21,609 bases of DNA from an uncultured Collinsella sp. (GTDB taxonomy: Bacteria > Actinomycetota > Coriobacteriia > Coriobacteriales > Coriobacteriaceae): positions 1 to 21,609 of the forward strand of contig URKH01000033.1 of assembly GCA_900548255.1 (NCBI GenBank), given 5' to 3'. The position numbers and the translations under genes were made by a program. Below are positions 7,051 to 14,075 of the stretch, piece after piece. Position 1 is the stretch's first letter. Each line of letters begins with the position of its first letter. Below the pieces are notes generated by a model. The model was not told the origin of the DNA. It worked only from the letters and a program-made list of their open reading frames with translations, and did not search any database.

Positions 7051-8166
7051 CTACTTGTCCCCGTCCCCCGCGGGCGAGTTCTTTTGGTTGCGACGGTTAC
7101 TCCAGGTCACGTTGTGTTCCTTGTAGTAATCGGGCGCCTCGTTGCCGCTCGCGCTAATGGGGTCGTTGCCGGTCAGGGTGTCGGCAATATCCTGCACGAA
7201 TTTAATGAACAGGCTCGAGTCGTCGGTCTCGGACGAATCAAAGTCAAAGCCAAACTCCACCGCGCCGCCGATAATCTTGTCCACGCACTCCGGGTCGTCG
7301 CCGTCCAGCCAAATGACCACGGTGTACTTGTCCACATCGCCCACGCGGAAGTTTGCGTGGCTAATGGTCGTCACCACGTCTTTGGACGCAAACGGCTCGG
7401 TGTTGGGCTCGGGATTGCCGTCGGCCGCGGCAGCCGCATAGGTGGTGGGCTCGCCATTGCGATACACCCGCACGCGCGCCGCCTTCTCCACGCCCTTGCT
7501 GGCGCTGACCACCTTGAGCTTGGCGCTGTAGCCCAGGTCGGTCTTGCCGGCGTTGCGGATATAGAAGGTGTACGCCACGTAATTCTTGCCGTTGTGGCTG
7601 CCGTCGATGTCGTCCAAGTTGTCGGGCAGGTCGTCGGCGGCGATATTGGTGCCGTTGTCCACAGCGTCGGCCGCCAGGCGCGCGGTGGCGTTGTTAAAGT
7701 CGCCGTTGTCGGCAATGGCCACGCCGCGGCGGAACAGCTCCAGGCGGTTGAGGTTGATGGTGAAGTTGCCCATGTTTTCCTGCATAAACGACAGGGCGAA
7801 CAGCACGCCAAAGGCAAGTGCCAGCACCACGAGGGCCTTTTGCAGCTTGTCCATGCGCAGCAGCGCCGTGCCGATGCGCTCCATGCGGCGCTTGGGCATA
7901 TACATAGATACAACCGCGTCGGGGTCGATGTCGTCGAGGTCCTGGTCGGCCAGCGCCTGCTCCAACTCCTCGATGCGCACCACGCCGCGCAGGTCGCGCT
8001 TGGGCTTGCGTTTGGGCTTGGGCTTGGATTTGCCGAAGCGCTTGCGGGAGGTGGGGTCGGTGCTGGGGGTGTCCTCGGGCTGACTCTCGGTCAAATCCTC
8101 AGTCATGCCCTCGGCCAAATCCTCGGCAGCTTGATCTTTGTTGTCGTTACGCTTGAACAGAGCCAT
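7051..8166 (-). CDS. Membrane-anchored camelysin/TasA-like protein with charged cytoplasmic tail
   Basis: This 371-aa protein has three parts. Residues 1-108 are very charged: an acidic stretch, a Lys/Pro/Arg stretch (KSKPKPKRKPKRD, 47-59) and an acidic helix (65-85). One transmembrane helix follows (109-128, ALVVLALAFGVLFALSFMQE), then an outer domain of about 240 residues. The outer domain ends with YTVVIWLDGDDPECVDKIIG (281-300), the same motif as in the gene at 4252-5211. With basic residues before the helix, the N-terminus should be inside the cell. There is no cleavable signal and no sortase motif. The gene starts 5 bp after the stop of the PilZ gene, so the two form an operon. A link between internal c-di-GMP sensing and a surface domain is an attractive inference but untested. 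Confidence 0.75.
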   Translation of the reverse strand: MALFKRNDNKDQAAEDLAEGMTEDLTESQPEDTPSTDPTSRKRFGKSKPKPKRKPKRDLRGVVRIEELEQALADQDLDDIDPDAVVSMYMPKRRMERIGTALLRMDKLQKALVVLALAFGVLFALSFMQENMGNFTINLNRLELFRRGVAIADNGDFNNATARLAADAVDNGTNIAADDLPDNLDDIDGSHNGKNYVAYTFYIRNAGKTDLGYSAKLKVVSASKGVEKAARVRVYRNGEPTTYAAAAADGNPEPNTEPFASKDVVTTISHANFRVGDVDKYTVVIWLDGDDPECVDKIIGGAVEFGFDFDSSETDDSSLFIKFVQDIADTLTGNDPISASGNEAPDYYKEHNVTWSNRRNQKNSPAGDGDK

Positions 8167-8171
8167 GGCGA

Positions 8172-8837
8172 TCAGATCTTATATTTAGTGCGGATGCAGC
8201 CGACGTATTCTTTGACGAGCTCGCGCTCCATCTCGTCGGCGTAGCGGAACTGCAGGCCGCAGACGTTGCGGTACAGGCTGCCCTTGGGCGCGCGGCGCAC
8301 CCAGCACACGATGCCCAGCTGCTCGGGCAGCTCGTGACGCTCGCCCTGCAGACGGATTGTGGGCATTTGCACGGCCAGGGCCTCGCCCACGTCGGGGTAA
8401 TCGTTAAGGTAGACGGCCAGGCCGCCGGCCGAGACGTCGATGGTCATGGCGTCCTCGGGCTCGGGGGTCGGCGCGTTGTCGCGCTGGTAGGTCAGGCGCA
8501 TGGCGACCTTAAAACGCTCGTCGCGGCGCTTGACGAAGGTGCGCTGCTCGGCGACTTTGCGCATTTTCCAGTAGGTGCGGATGCCCTTTTTCTCGACTGA
8601 CTCGGGATAGCCGGCGAGCACAAACGTCTCCTCGCCCACTTTGTATTGCAGCAGCAGCTTTTGGTTTTCGTCCATGAGCAGCGGCTTGCCGGCGAGCATG
8701 GGCGCGCTCATAAGAAAGTACGCGTCGTCCAGGTTCTCTTTGTACGTGGCGAGCATGTTGAAGTCGGTTTTTTGGCCCATGGGCACGTCGAATGCCACCT
8801 GAAGCTTGGTCCCCGGCGTTATCTGTTGCTCTGCCAT
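8172..8837 (-). CDS. YcgR-like PilZ-domain c-di-GMP receptor
   Basis: This 221-aa protein has an N-terminal YcgR-type beta domain (about 8-98) and a C-terminal PilZ domain (about 104-215). Both parts of the c-di-GMP site are present: R104-x3-R108 in KRRDERFK, and D134-x-S136-x2-G139 in IDVSAGG. The expected role is to bind c-di-GMP in the cytoplasm and act on a partner protein, such as a flagellar motor, secretion or surface machine. No flagellar gene is near. The start at 8837 has a GGGGGAG site 5 nt upstream, and a longer reading frame up to 9008 is not supported. It is directly followed by the anchored surface protein gene, its most likely functional partner. Confidence 0.88.
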   Translation of the reverse strand: MAEQQITPGTKLQVAFDVPMGQKTDFNMLATYKENLDDAYFLMSAPMLAGKPLLMDENQKLLLQYKVGEETFVLAGYPESVEKKGIRTYWKMRKVAEQRTFVKRRDERFKVAMRLTYQRDNAPTPEPEDAMTIDVSAGGLAVYLNDYPDVGEALAVQMPTIRLQGERHELPEQLGIVCWVRRAPKGSLYRNVCGLQFRYADEMERELVKEYVGCIRTKYKI

Positions 8838-8895
8838 GTCGTCTCCCCCAGTCGCGGGCGCCGATATCATCGTCGTGCGCGATGCACATTGGGCT

Positions 8896-8923
8896 ATTGT
8901 ACCTGCTTTGCTGCGGGTTTCCA
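8896..8923 (-). promoter_or_regulatory. Candidate promoter of the PilZ operon
   Basis: On the minus strand TGGAAA (8918-8923) and TACAAT (8896-8901) are 16 bp apart, each close to the sigma-70-type consensus. The start codon lies about 59 bp downstream. Confidence 0.45.
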
Positions 8924-9032
8924 TGGGCAGCGCGCGAAATGGTGGGATGAAGGGTGCGGGCGCCAGTGCAGCTGCTTTGCGCGCGTCATCAATCTGACAG
9001 CGATGCATGTTCCCGACAGACCGTCTGTCTGT

Positions 9033-9280
9033 CTATCTCTCAGCTATCTCTCGTAATTATCTCTCGTCTCTCGTTTATCTCTCAGCTTAGAGATGAGTGA
9101 GAGATGAGAGACAAAATTACCGTTATCGGTTCAAGCAAATCACGTTCGTACAGGTAAACACATGTATACGGGAACTTTGCCTCGATCCCTCAGCCATCTT
9201 GCAGCATTGCTATCTCTCATATTTATCTCTCATCTTTCAGCTATCTCTCGTGTTAGTGACGAATGAGAGACGAGAGATGC
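9033..9280. repeat. Two clusters of TATCTCTC repeats with inverted GAGAGAT
   Basis: Cluster 1 (9033-9112) has four TATCTCTC units plus a GTCTCTCG unit, then the inverted forms AGAGATGAGTGAGAGATGAGAGAC. Cluster 2 (9210-9280) repeats the arrangement: TATCTCTC three times, then GAGAGACGAGAGAT. Each can fold on itself. About 97 bp of ordinary, less GC-rich DNA separates them. No gene is seen here. This is part of the 690-bp non-coding stretch between the PilZ gene and the peptidase gene. Confidence 0.8.
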
Positions 9281-9298
9281 TCGAGTGATGCATAAGCC

Positions 9299-9440
9299 TG
9301 GATTATTGGACGGTCGGAAAATGAGCGTGGATATTTGGACGGTTTTTGGGCTTTTGGCGGCCGATTTCGTCCAGAAATCCACTGTCATTCGGCGAGCGTC
9401 CGATTTTCCACGCTCGTGCGTCCGAAAATCCACGCTCATC
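9299..9440. repeat. Five-copy 15-bp repeat arranged as an inverted block
   Basis: Units of the form GTGGAtnnnnGGACG occur forward at 9299-9313 and 9328-9342, and reversed at 9368-9382, 9397-9411 and 9419-9433. The spacing is 29 bp for the forward pair and 29 and 22 bp for the reversed ones. The outer arms 9321-9340 and 9420-9439 are close reverse complements, so the block can form a hairpin. It ends about 30 bp before the promoter of the M16 peptidase gene. Confidence 0.75.
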
Positions 9441-9447
9441 CGGCAGA

Positions 9448-9475
9448 TTGGTCGAAGGCCCCATATGGGTATACT
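9448..9475 (+). promoter_or_regulatory. Candidate promoter of the M16C peptidase gene
   Basis: TATACT at 9470-9475 is a good -10; TTGGTC at 9448-9453, 16 bp upstream, is a weak -35. Transcription would begin near 9482, which supports translation starting at 9528 rather than at earlier in-frame starts. Confidence 0.45.
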
Positions 9476-9527
9476 CTCGGGGATTCGACTCGATTCGCCC
9501 CCGCTGGGGCGTCAAAGGAGACTGCAT

Positions 9528-12500
9528 ATGCCCACCACCTCAACCGACCCACGCGCCGCTGCTGCCGCGCTGCTGGTGCCCGGTACCACCTGCCACGGCT
9601 TTGCCGTCGAGCGCTGCGAGACCGTGCCCGAGCTCGACTCAGACGCCTACGTGCTGCGCCACACTGCCTCGGGCGCTCGCCTGCTGTACCTGGCGTGCGA
9701 CGACGAAAACAAGGCCTTTGCCATTGGCTTTAAGACGCCGCCGGCCGATTCCACCGGCGTGTTCCATATTCTTGAGCACTCGGTGCTGTGCGGATCGGCC
9801 AAGTTTCCCGTCAAGGAGCCGTTTGTCGACCTGATCAAGAGCTCCATGCAGACGTTCCTCAACGCCATGACCTACCCCGACAAGACCATCTACCCCGTTG
9901 CCACCACCAACGAGCAGGATCTGTACAACCTGATGGACGTGTACTTGGACGCGGTGTTCAACCCGGCGATCTACACCAAGCCCACCATTTTTGAGCAGGA
10001 AGGCTGGCACTACGAGCTGGACCTGCCGGAGAGCGTCGAGGGCGAGGGCGAGGGCGGCTCCGCGAGCCTGCGCGAGGGCACGCTGCGCTATAACGGCGTG
10101 GTGTTCAACGAGATGAAGGGTGCGCTGTCCGACCCCATGAGCGTGCTGGACGACGCCGTCAACGCCGCGCTCTATCCCGACACTGCCTATGCGCACGAGA
10201 GCGGCGGCGACCCGCGCGCAATTCCCGCGCTCACCTACGAGCAGTTCCTGGACACGCACTCGCGCCACTACAACCCTTCCAACTCCTACATCACGCTCTA
10301 TGGCGACCTGGACGTGGACCGCGCGCTGGCCTTTTTGGACGAGCGCTATCTGTCGCAGCCGAGCGCCGCGAGCCGCCGCATGGACGCTGCCGTCGCCGCC
10401 GGCGACGACCCGTCCACGCTGGCGCCCAATCCGCTGGACGTGCAGGCGCCTGTGACCTGCGAGTATAAGCGCGTCGAGATGGCCACCACGCCCGAGAACG
10501 CCCTGGTGGGCCTGGGCCTTGTGCTGGGTAGCGCGCTCGACCGCAAGCGCACAATCGCCGCGGACATCTTGTTCGAAGCGTTGCTGGGCTCCAACGAAGC
10601 GCCGGTTAAGAAGGCCATTCTGGCCGCCGGCCTGGGCGGCAACGTGGTGAGCTACACCGCGGCCGAGAGCCTGCAGCCCTACGAGCTCATCATGCTGCAA
10701 AACGCGCAGCCCGGCGTGGCGCGCGAGCTGCGCCGCGTGTTCCAGGACGCCTGCCGCGACCTGTGCGAGCACGGCGTTCCGCGCGAGCGCCTGGAGGCCA
10801 TCATCAGCAGCAACGAATACGACCTGCGCCAGCGCGACTACGGTATCGCCGACGGCGTGGCCATTGCGTGCGACGCGCTGAGCACCTGGCTCTACGATGA
10901 CGACGCCGCGACGCTGGCGCTCAAGTACGGCCCAGTGTACGAGGAGCTTCGTGGCGAGCTGGACGGCAGCTACTTTGAGGACCTGCTGCGCGAGCTGGTG
11001 CTGCAGAACGACCATATGGCTCTGGTCGAGCTGGCGCCGGTGGACGCCGCCGAGGGCGCAGAGGGTGCCGAGGCCGCCGAGCTGGCAGCCAAGCGCGATG
11101 CCATGACCGATGCCGAGCTGGCCGATGTGGTCGAGCGCACGGCCGCGCTGCGCACCGCGCAGGAGGCCGAGGACACGCCCGAGGCCAAGGCCACGTTGCC
11201 GCGCCTGCGCGTGTCCGACATTGGCGAGGCGCGCCCCGAGCCGCCGCTGGTCGTGGACACGACCGCGCCCATCCCCTGTCTGCGCCACGGCATCCCCACC
11301 AACCGCCTGGCCTACGCCATGCAGTACTTCGACCTGAGCTGCGTCGCGTTTGAGGACCTGCCCTATGTGACGCTGCTCTGCCGCCTGCTCAAGCAGCTGC
11401 CCACGCGCGAGCATTCGGCCGAGGAACTCGACAACCTGATCGCCGGCAAGCTGGGCTTTTTGAGCTTTACGACCGAAGTTATGACGCAGCCCGACGTGGA
11501 CGGCGCGCGCCCCTACCTGCTGGTGAGCGCCGGCGCCCTGTCCGAGAAGATCGACGCGCTGGCGAGCCTGCCGCGCGAGGTGTGGTCGAGCACGCTGCTG
11601 GCGGACGCCGACGCCGACCGCGTGCGCGACGTGCTCACACAGATTCGCATTGGTCTTGAGCAGGGATTTATCAACAACGGACACTCGGCGGCGCTCGGTC
11701 GCGCGATGAGCTACAGCTCGCCTTCGGCCGTGGTGCGCGAGCAACTTTCGGGCGTGGATTTCTACCTGTTCCTGCGCGATCTGCTCGAGCACTTTGACGA
11801 GCGCTTGGACGGCTTACGTGCCAAGCTCGCCGAGCTGGCGGGCCGCATCTTTGTGGCCGATGGCTGCCTGGCGAGCTTTACCGGCAGCGATGATGACTTT
11901 AACGCGTACTGGGCCGCCGCGGGCGACCTGAGGCTGGGCGCGGGCGCTGTCGGCCGCGACGCGCTCGTAGTGCCGACGCCGCGCGACCGCCACGAGGCAT
12001 TTGTCATCCCCAGCGACATCTGCTTTGCCGCGCGTGCGTGCGATCCGCGTCGCTTGGGCATTGACGTGACAGGCGCTTGGGCGGTTGCCGCCAACGCGCT
12101 CTCCTACGACTACCTGTGGAACGAGATTCGCGTGAAGGGCGGTGCATACGGCTGCGGATTCCGCGCAGCCGGCGAGCGCCAGACGGCGTTCTACACCTAC
12201 CGCGACCCGGCAATCGATCCCTCGATTGAGCGCGTGGCGCGCGCGGGCGAATGGCTCGGCAGCTTTGAGCCCGACGGGGCCGCCTTTGAGGGCTTTATCG
12301 TGAGCTGCGTGAGCGGCATGGACGCGCCGGTAAAGCCGTACGCGCTCACCAAGCGCCGCAACACGACCTATCTGGCCGGGCTCGATCCGCATGCGCGCGA
12401 GGGGCGTCGCGCCCAGATGCTCGCCGCCACGCCCGGTGAGCTGCGCTCGCTCGGCGCCGACGTGACGCGCATTGCGGCCGAGTCGCCCACCTGCGTCTTT

Positions 12501-12563
12501 GGCGGCCGCGACGTCATCGCCAAGAGCAACGCCGGCTTTAACGTCGTCGACCTGATGGGCTAA
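9528..12563 (+). CDS. M16C zinc peptidase, presequence-protease (PreP/Cym1) type
   Basis: This 1011-aa protein has the inverted zinc motif of the insulinase superfamily, H80-x2-E83-H84 in FHILEHSVLCGS, with the third ligand Glu195 in VVFNEMKGALSDP. The motifs KEPFVDLIKSSMQTFLNAMTYPDKTIYPVATTN and the length of about 1000 residues match the single-chain M16C group, which has two active/inactive half pairs around a central hinge. The late motif GGAYGCGFRA (about residues 870-880) matches the conserved substrate-binding R/Y region of the second half. There is no signal peptide, so it is expected to degrade small peptides in the cytoplasm. The start has AAAGGAG 7 nt upstream. An acidic Ala/Glu linker near the middle is typical. 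The gene is alone and is followed by a palindrome. Confidence 0.93.
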   Translation: MPTTSTDPRAAAAALLVPGTTCHGFAVERCETVPELDSDAYVLRHTASGARLLYLACDDENKAFAIGFKTPPADSTGVFHILEHSVLCGSAKFPVKEPFVDLIKSSMQTFLNAMTYPDKTIYPVATTNEQDLYNLMDVYLDAVFNPAIYTKPTIFEQEGWHYELDLPESVEGEGEGGSASLREGTLRYNGVVFNEMKGALSDPMSVLDDAVNAALYPDTAYAHESGGDPRAIPALTYEQFLDTHSRHYNPSNSYITLYGDLDVDRALAFLDERYLSQPSAASRRMDAAVAAGDDPSTLAPNPLDVQAPVTCEYKRVEMATTPENALVGLGLVLGSALDRKRTIAADILFEALLGSNEAPVKKAILAAGLGGNVVSYTAAESLQPYELIMLQNAQPGVARELRRVFQDACRDLCEHGVPRERLEAIISSNEYDLRQRDYGIADGVAIACDALSTWLYDDDAATLALKYGPVYEELRGELDGSYFEDLLRELVLQNDHMALVELAPVDAAEGAEGAEAAELAAKRDAMTDAELADVVERTAALRTAQEAEDTPEAKATLPRLRVSDIGEARPEPPLVVDTTAPIPCLRHGIPTNRLAYAMQYFDLSCVAFEDLPYVTLLCRLLKQLPTREHSAEELDNLIAGKLGFLSFTTEVMTQPDVDGARPYLLVSAGALSEKIDALASLPREVWSSTLLADADADRVRDVLTQIRIGLEQGFINNGHSAALGRAMSYSSPSAVVREQLSGVDFYLFLRDLLEHFDERLDGLRAKLAELAGRIFVADGCLASFTGSDDDFNAYWAAAGDLRLGAGAVGRDALVVPTPRDRHEAFVIPSDICFAARACDPRRLGIDVTGAWAVAANALSYDYLWNEIRVKGGAYGCGFRAAGERQTAFYTYRDPAIDPSIERVARAGEWLGSFEPDGAAFEGFIVSCVSGMDAPVKPYALTKRRNTTYLAGLDPHAREGRRAQMLAATPGELRSLGADVTRIAAESPTCVFGGRDVIAKSNAGFNVVDLMG

Positions 12564-12576
12564 CCACAGCAAGCAA

Positions 12577-12613
12577 AACCACTACAAAGGGGACAGGCCC
12601 CTTTGTAGTGGTT
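12577..12613. repeat. GGGGACAGG palindrome, perfect 16-bp stem
   Basis: AACCACTACAAAGGGG pairs perfectly with its reverse complement across the loop ACAGG. It may terminate the peptidase transcript, although no T-run follows. Similar GGGGACAG-bearing palindromes lie at 13313-13352, 13382-13420 and 20494-20570. Confidence 0.85.
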
Positions 12614-12620
12614 CGAACAC

Positions 12621-12649
12621 TTGTTCTATACGTACACATGTTCTATAGT
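12621..12649 (+). promoter_or_regulatory. hicAB promoter
   Basis: TTGTTC (12621-12626) and TATAGT (12644-12649) are exactly 17 bp apart, giving a good vegetative promoter. The heptamer GTTCTAT overlaps both boxes (12623-12629 and 12640-12646, 17 bp apart) and could be a repressor site. Confidence 0.65.
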
Positions 12650-12674
12650 ATGGGTGATTGCATCGGATCAAAAT

Positions 12675-12695
12675 TGCAACTAGAATATAGTTGCA
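12675..12695. promoter_or_regulatory. hicAB operator palindrome
   Basis: TGCAACTA and TAGTTGCA form a perfect 8-bp inverted repeat with a 5-bp spacer, just downstream of the promoter and 15 bp before the hicA start. It is a likely binding site for the HicB ribbon-helix-helix domain and so for autoregulation. Confidence 0.65.
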
Positions 12696-12709
12696 GAATG
12701 TGAGGCGGG

Positions 12710-12973
12710 ATGACTCGAGCCGATAAACTCATCGCCCAACTGTTTAGCTGCCCTTCGACGTATCGGTATGCCGATTTTTTAAAAGTCATGGCCTCATATG
12801 GCTTTGAAATGGACAGCAAAGGCAAGACATCCGGATCGCGCATTCGCTTCTACAGACCCTCAGATGGCAGGATGTTCGTGATGCACGCGCCTCATCCATC
12901 TGACGAATTGACAGCGGGGACAATTCGAAACATCGTTCGCTTTCTGCAAGATGTCGGAGGTAGTCATGAGTAA
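12710..12973 (+). CDS. hicA: HicA-family mRNA interferase toxin
   Basis: This 87-aa protein has the HicA double-stranded-RNA-binding-like fold signature. An N-terminal helix (KLIAQLF) leads to a GFEMDSKGKTSGSRIRFYRP core, then MHAPHPSDELTAGTIRNIVRFL. Classical HicA proteins have a catalytic His directly after the GS of this core. Here the residue is Arg, and the nearest histidines are in the MHAPHP segment. The same change is found in one large HicA branch. The gene overlaps hicB by 8 bp, so the two are translationally coupled. Toxicity is expected from the family but is not proven. Confidence 0.88.
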   Translation: MTRADKLIAQLFSCPSTYRYADFLKVMASYGFEMDSKGKTSGSRIRFYRPSDGRMFVMHAPHPSDELTAGTIRNIVRFLQDVGGSHE

Positions 12974-13295
12974 CGTTTTGGCATACAAGGGTTATTTCGC
13001 CCCGGTCGAGTTCGATGCCGAACAGCATGTGCTAACAGGTATGGTCGCCGGCATTAGGGACGCAATCGTATTTGAGGGCTCCACGGCTGACGGAGTTGAG
13101 CAATGCTTCCACGACGCCGTCGACGATTACCTTGAGTTTTGCGCCGAGCAGGGCAAGGAACCCGAACGGGCTTTCAAAGGCTCGTTCAACGTAAGAACGG
13201 GTTCCGAACTCCACAAGCAGGCAGCGCTGGCAGCGGCAAAGAAGGGTGAGTCACTCAATAAGTTTGTGACCGAAGCAATCGCTGCTGCGCTATAG
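12966..13295 (+). CDS. hicB: HicB-family antitoxin with ribbon-helix-helix domain
   Basis: This 109-aa protein starts at the ATG at 12966, with GGAGG (12956-12960) inside the hicA reading frame. The N-terminal part (YKGYFAPVEFDAEQHVLTGMV...) is the partly degraded RNase-H-like HicB domain, which covers the toxin. The C-terminal part (GSELHKQAALAAAKKGESLNKFVTEAIAAAL) is an Arc/MetJ-type ribbon-helix-helix DNA-binding domain. It should neutralise HicA and repress the operon through the palindrome upstream. Confidence 0.9.
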   Translation: MSNVLAYKGYFAPVEFDAEQHVLTGMVAGIRDAIVFEGSTADGVEQCFHDAVDDYLEFCAEQGKEPERAFKGSFNVRTGSELHKQAALAAAKKGESLNKFVTEAIAAAL

Positions 13296-13312
13296 CGTTA
13301 ACGCATGGGCCC

Positions 13313-13352
13313 AAACCACCACAAAGGGGACAGGCGCCTTTGTGGTGGTTTT
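13313..13352. repeat. GGGGACAGG palindrome beyond hicB
   Basis: The arms AAACCACCACAAAGG and CCTTTGTGGTGGTTT pair perfectly around a loop carrying GGACAGGCG. It belongs to the same repeat family as 12577-12613, and its TTTT tail may let it end the hicAB transcript. Confidence 0.8.
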
Positions 13353-13381
13353 GGGCTGTCATTATCGCGTTTGCCCAGATA

Positions 13382-13420
13382 AAACCTGCCAAAATAAACC
13401 TGTCCCTTTTTGGCAGGTTT
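13382..13420. repeat. Palindrome with CTGTCCC motif before the cyclo-ligase gene
   Basis: AAACCTGCCAAAA pairs with TTTTGGCAGGTTT around a loop containing CTGTCCC, the complement of the GGGACAG signature. It lies 17 bp before the start codon at 13437 and next to its ribosome-binding site, so it could influence translation. Confidence 0.75.
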
Positions 13421-13436
13421 GCTAGAGGAGGCTGGA

Positions 13437-14033
13437 ATGGACAAGGCTGAGTTGCGGCGGGCGGTGATTGCTCGGCATAATGCTCTTGATTTGGATGTGC
13501 GGGCGGCGAAGTCTGCCGTTATCTGTACGCGGCTGGTTGAGCTGTTGGATCGCTTGGGCGCCACAGCACCGCACACCGTTGCCGTCTATGCCGCCATGGG
13601 CTCCGAGGCAGACCCTGCCGCCTTTGCCGCCGCGACCGCCAAACGCGGCTGGCGCGTGGCCTATCCGTGCTTGCTCTCGGCAACCGAAGCTGCTGCCTGC
13701 GGCCAGCGTATGTGCATGCGTGCGGCCGCTGCTGGCGACGCATCCGCGGCCCCGTTTATTGCCCACCCCACGCGGGCCTTCGCAGCCACGGACATCGACA
13801 GCGGCCGCTTCCCTATCGTGCCTGCCGAAGCACTCGACATGATTGTTGTGCCGCTCGTGGCCTTCGATCAAACCGGCGCGCGCCTGGGCTACGGCGGCGG
13901 TTGCTACGACCGCTACCTGCCCATGCTCTCGCCCGCATGTCAAATCATCGGCATCGCCTTTGACGAACAGCGTGTCGACCACGTTCCCACCGACGCCCAC
14001 GACCTGCCGCTACCCCACATCATCAGCGCCTAA
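13437..14033 (+). CDS. 5-formyltetrahydrofolate cyclo-ligase
   Basis: This 198-aa protein is of normal length for the family. It converts 5-formyl-THF and ATP to 5,10-methenyl-THF in the cytoplasm and so recovers one-carbon units. The signature loop is G151-YGGGCYDR-159, matching GxGGGxYDR of the family with Cys in place of one usual Tyr. Upstream VYAAMGSEADP (50-60) is the substrate-binding stretch. The N-terminal K-AELRR and helix also fit. The ATG has a GAGGAGG site 5 nt upstream. It is convergent with metA, with only 42 bp between them and no clear terminator. Confidence 0.92.
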   Translation: MDKAELRRAVIARHNALDLDVRAAKSAVICTRLVELLDRLGATAPHTVAVYAAMGSEADPAAFAAATAKRGWRVAYPCLLSATEAAACGQRMCMRAAAAGDASAAPFIAHPTRAFAATDIDSGRFPIVPAEALDMIVVPLVAFDQTGARLGYGGGCYDRYLPMLSPACQIIGIAFDEQRVDHVPTDAHDLPLPHIISA

Positions 14034-14075
14034 TCGCCGCCACGTCAGCCACGGCTACAGCAGTACCACCGCAGT

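Noticed and set aside
7042..8244. Open frame of 400 codons on the plus strand
   Set aside because: It is antisense to the anchored surface-protein gene. Its composition (Val, His, Gly, Leu rich) is a shadow effect, and the minus-strand protein has a clear membrane helix and operon spacing.
9285..9527. Earlier in-frame start for the M16C peptidase
   Set aside because: The extra 81 codons run through a repeat block and upstream of the likely promoter, and the ATG at 9528 has a strong ribosome site.
9639..11792. Open frame of 717 codons on the minus strand
   Set aside because: It is antisense to the M16C peptidase gene, whose motifs and codon use are convincing. Its His/Gln/Val/Arg-rich composition is typical of the opposite strand of a GC-rich gene.
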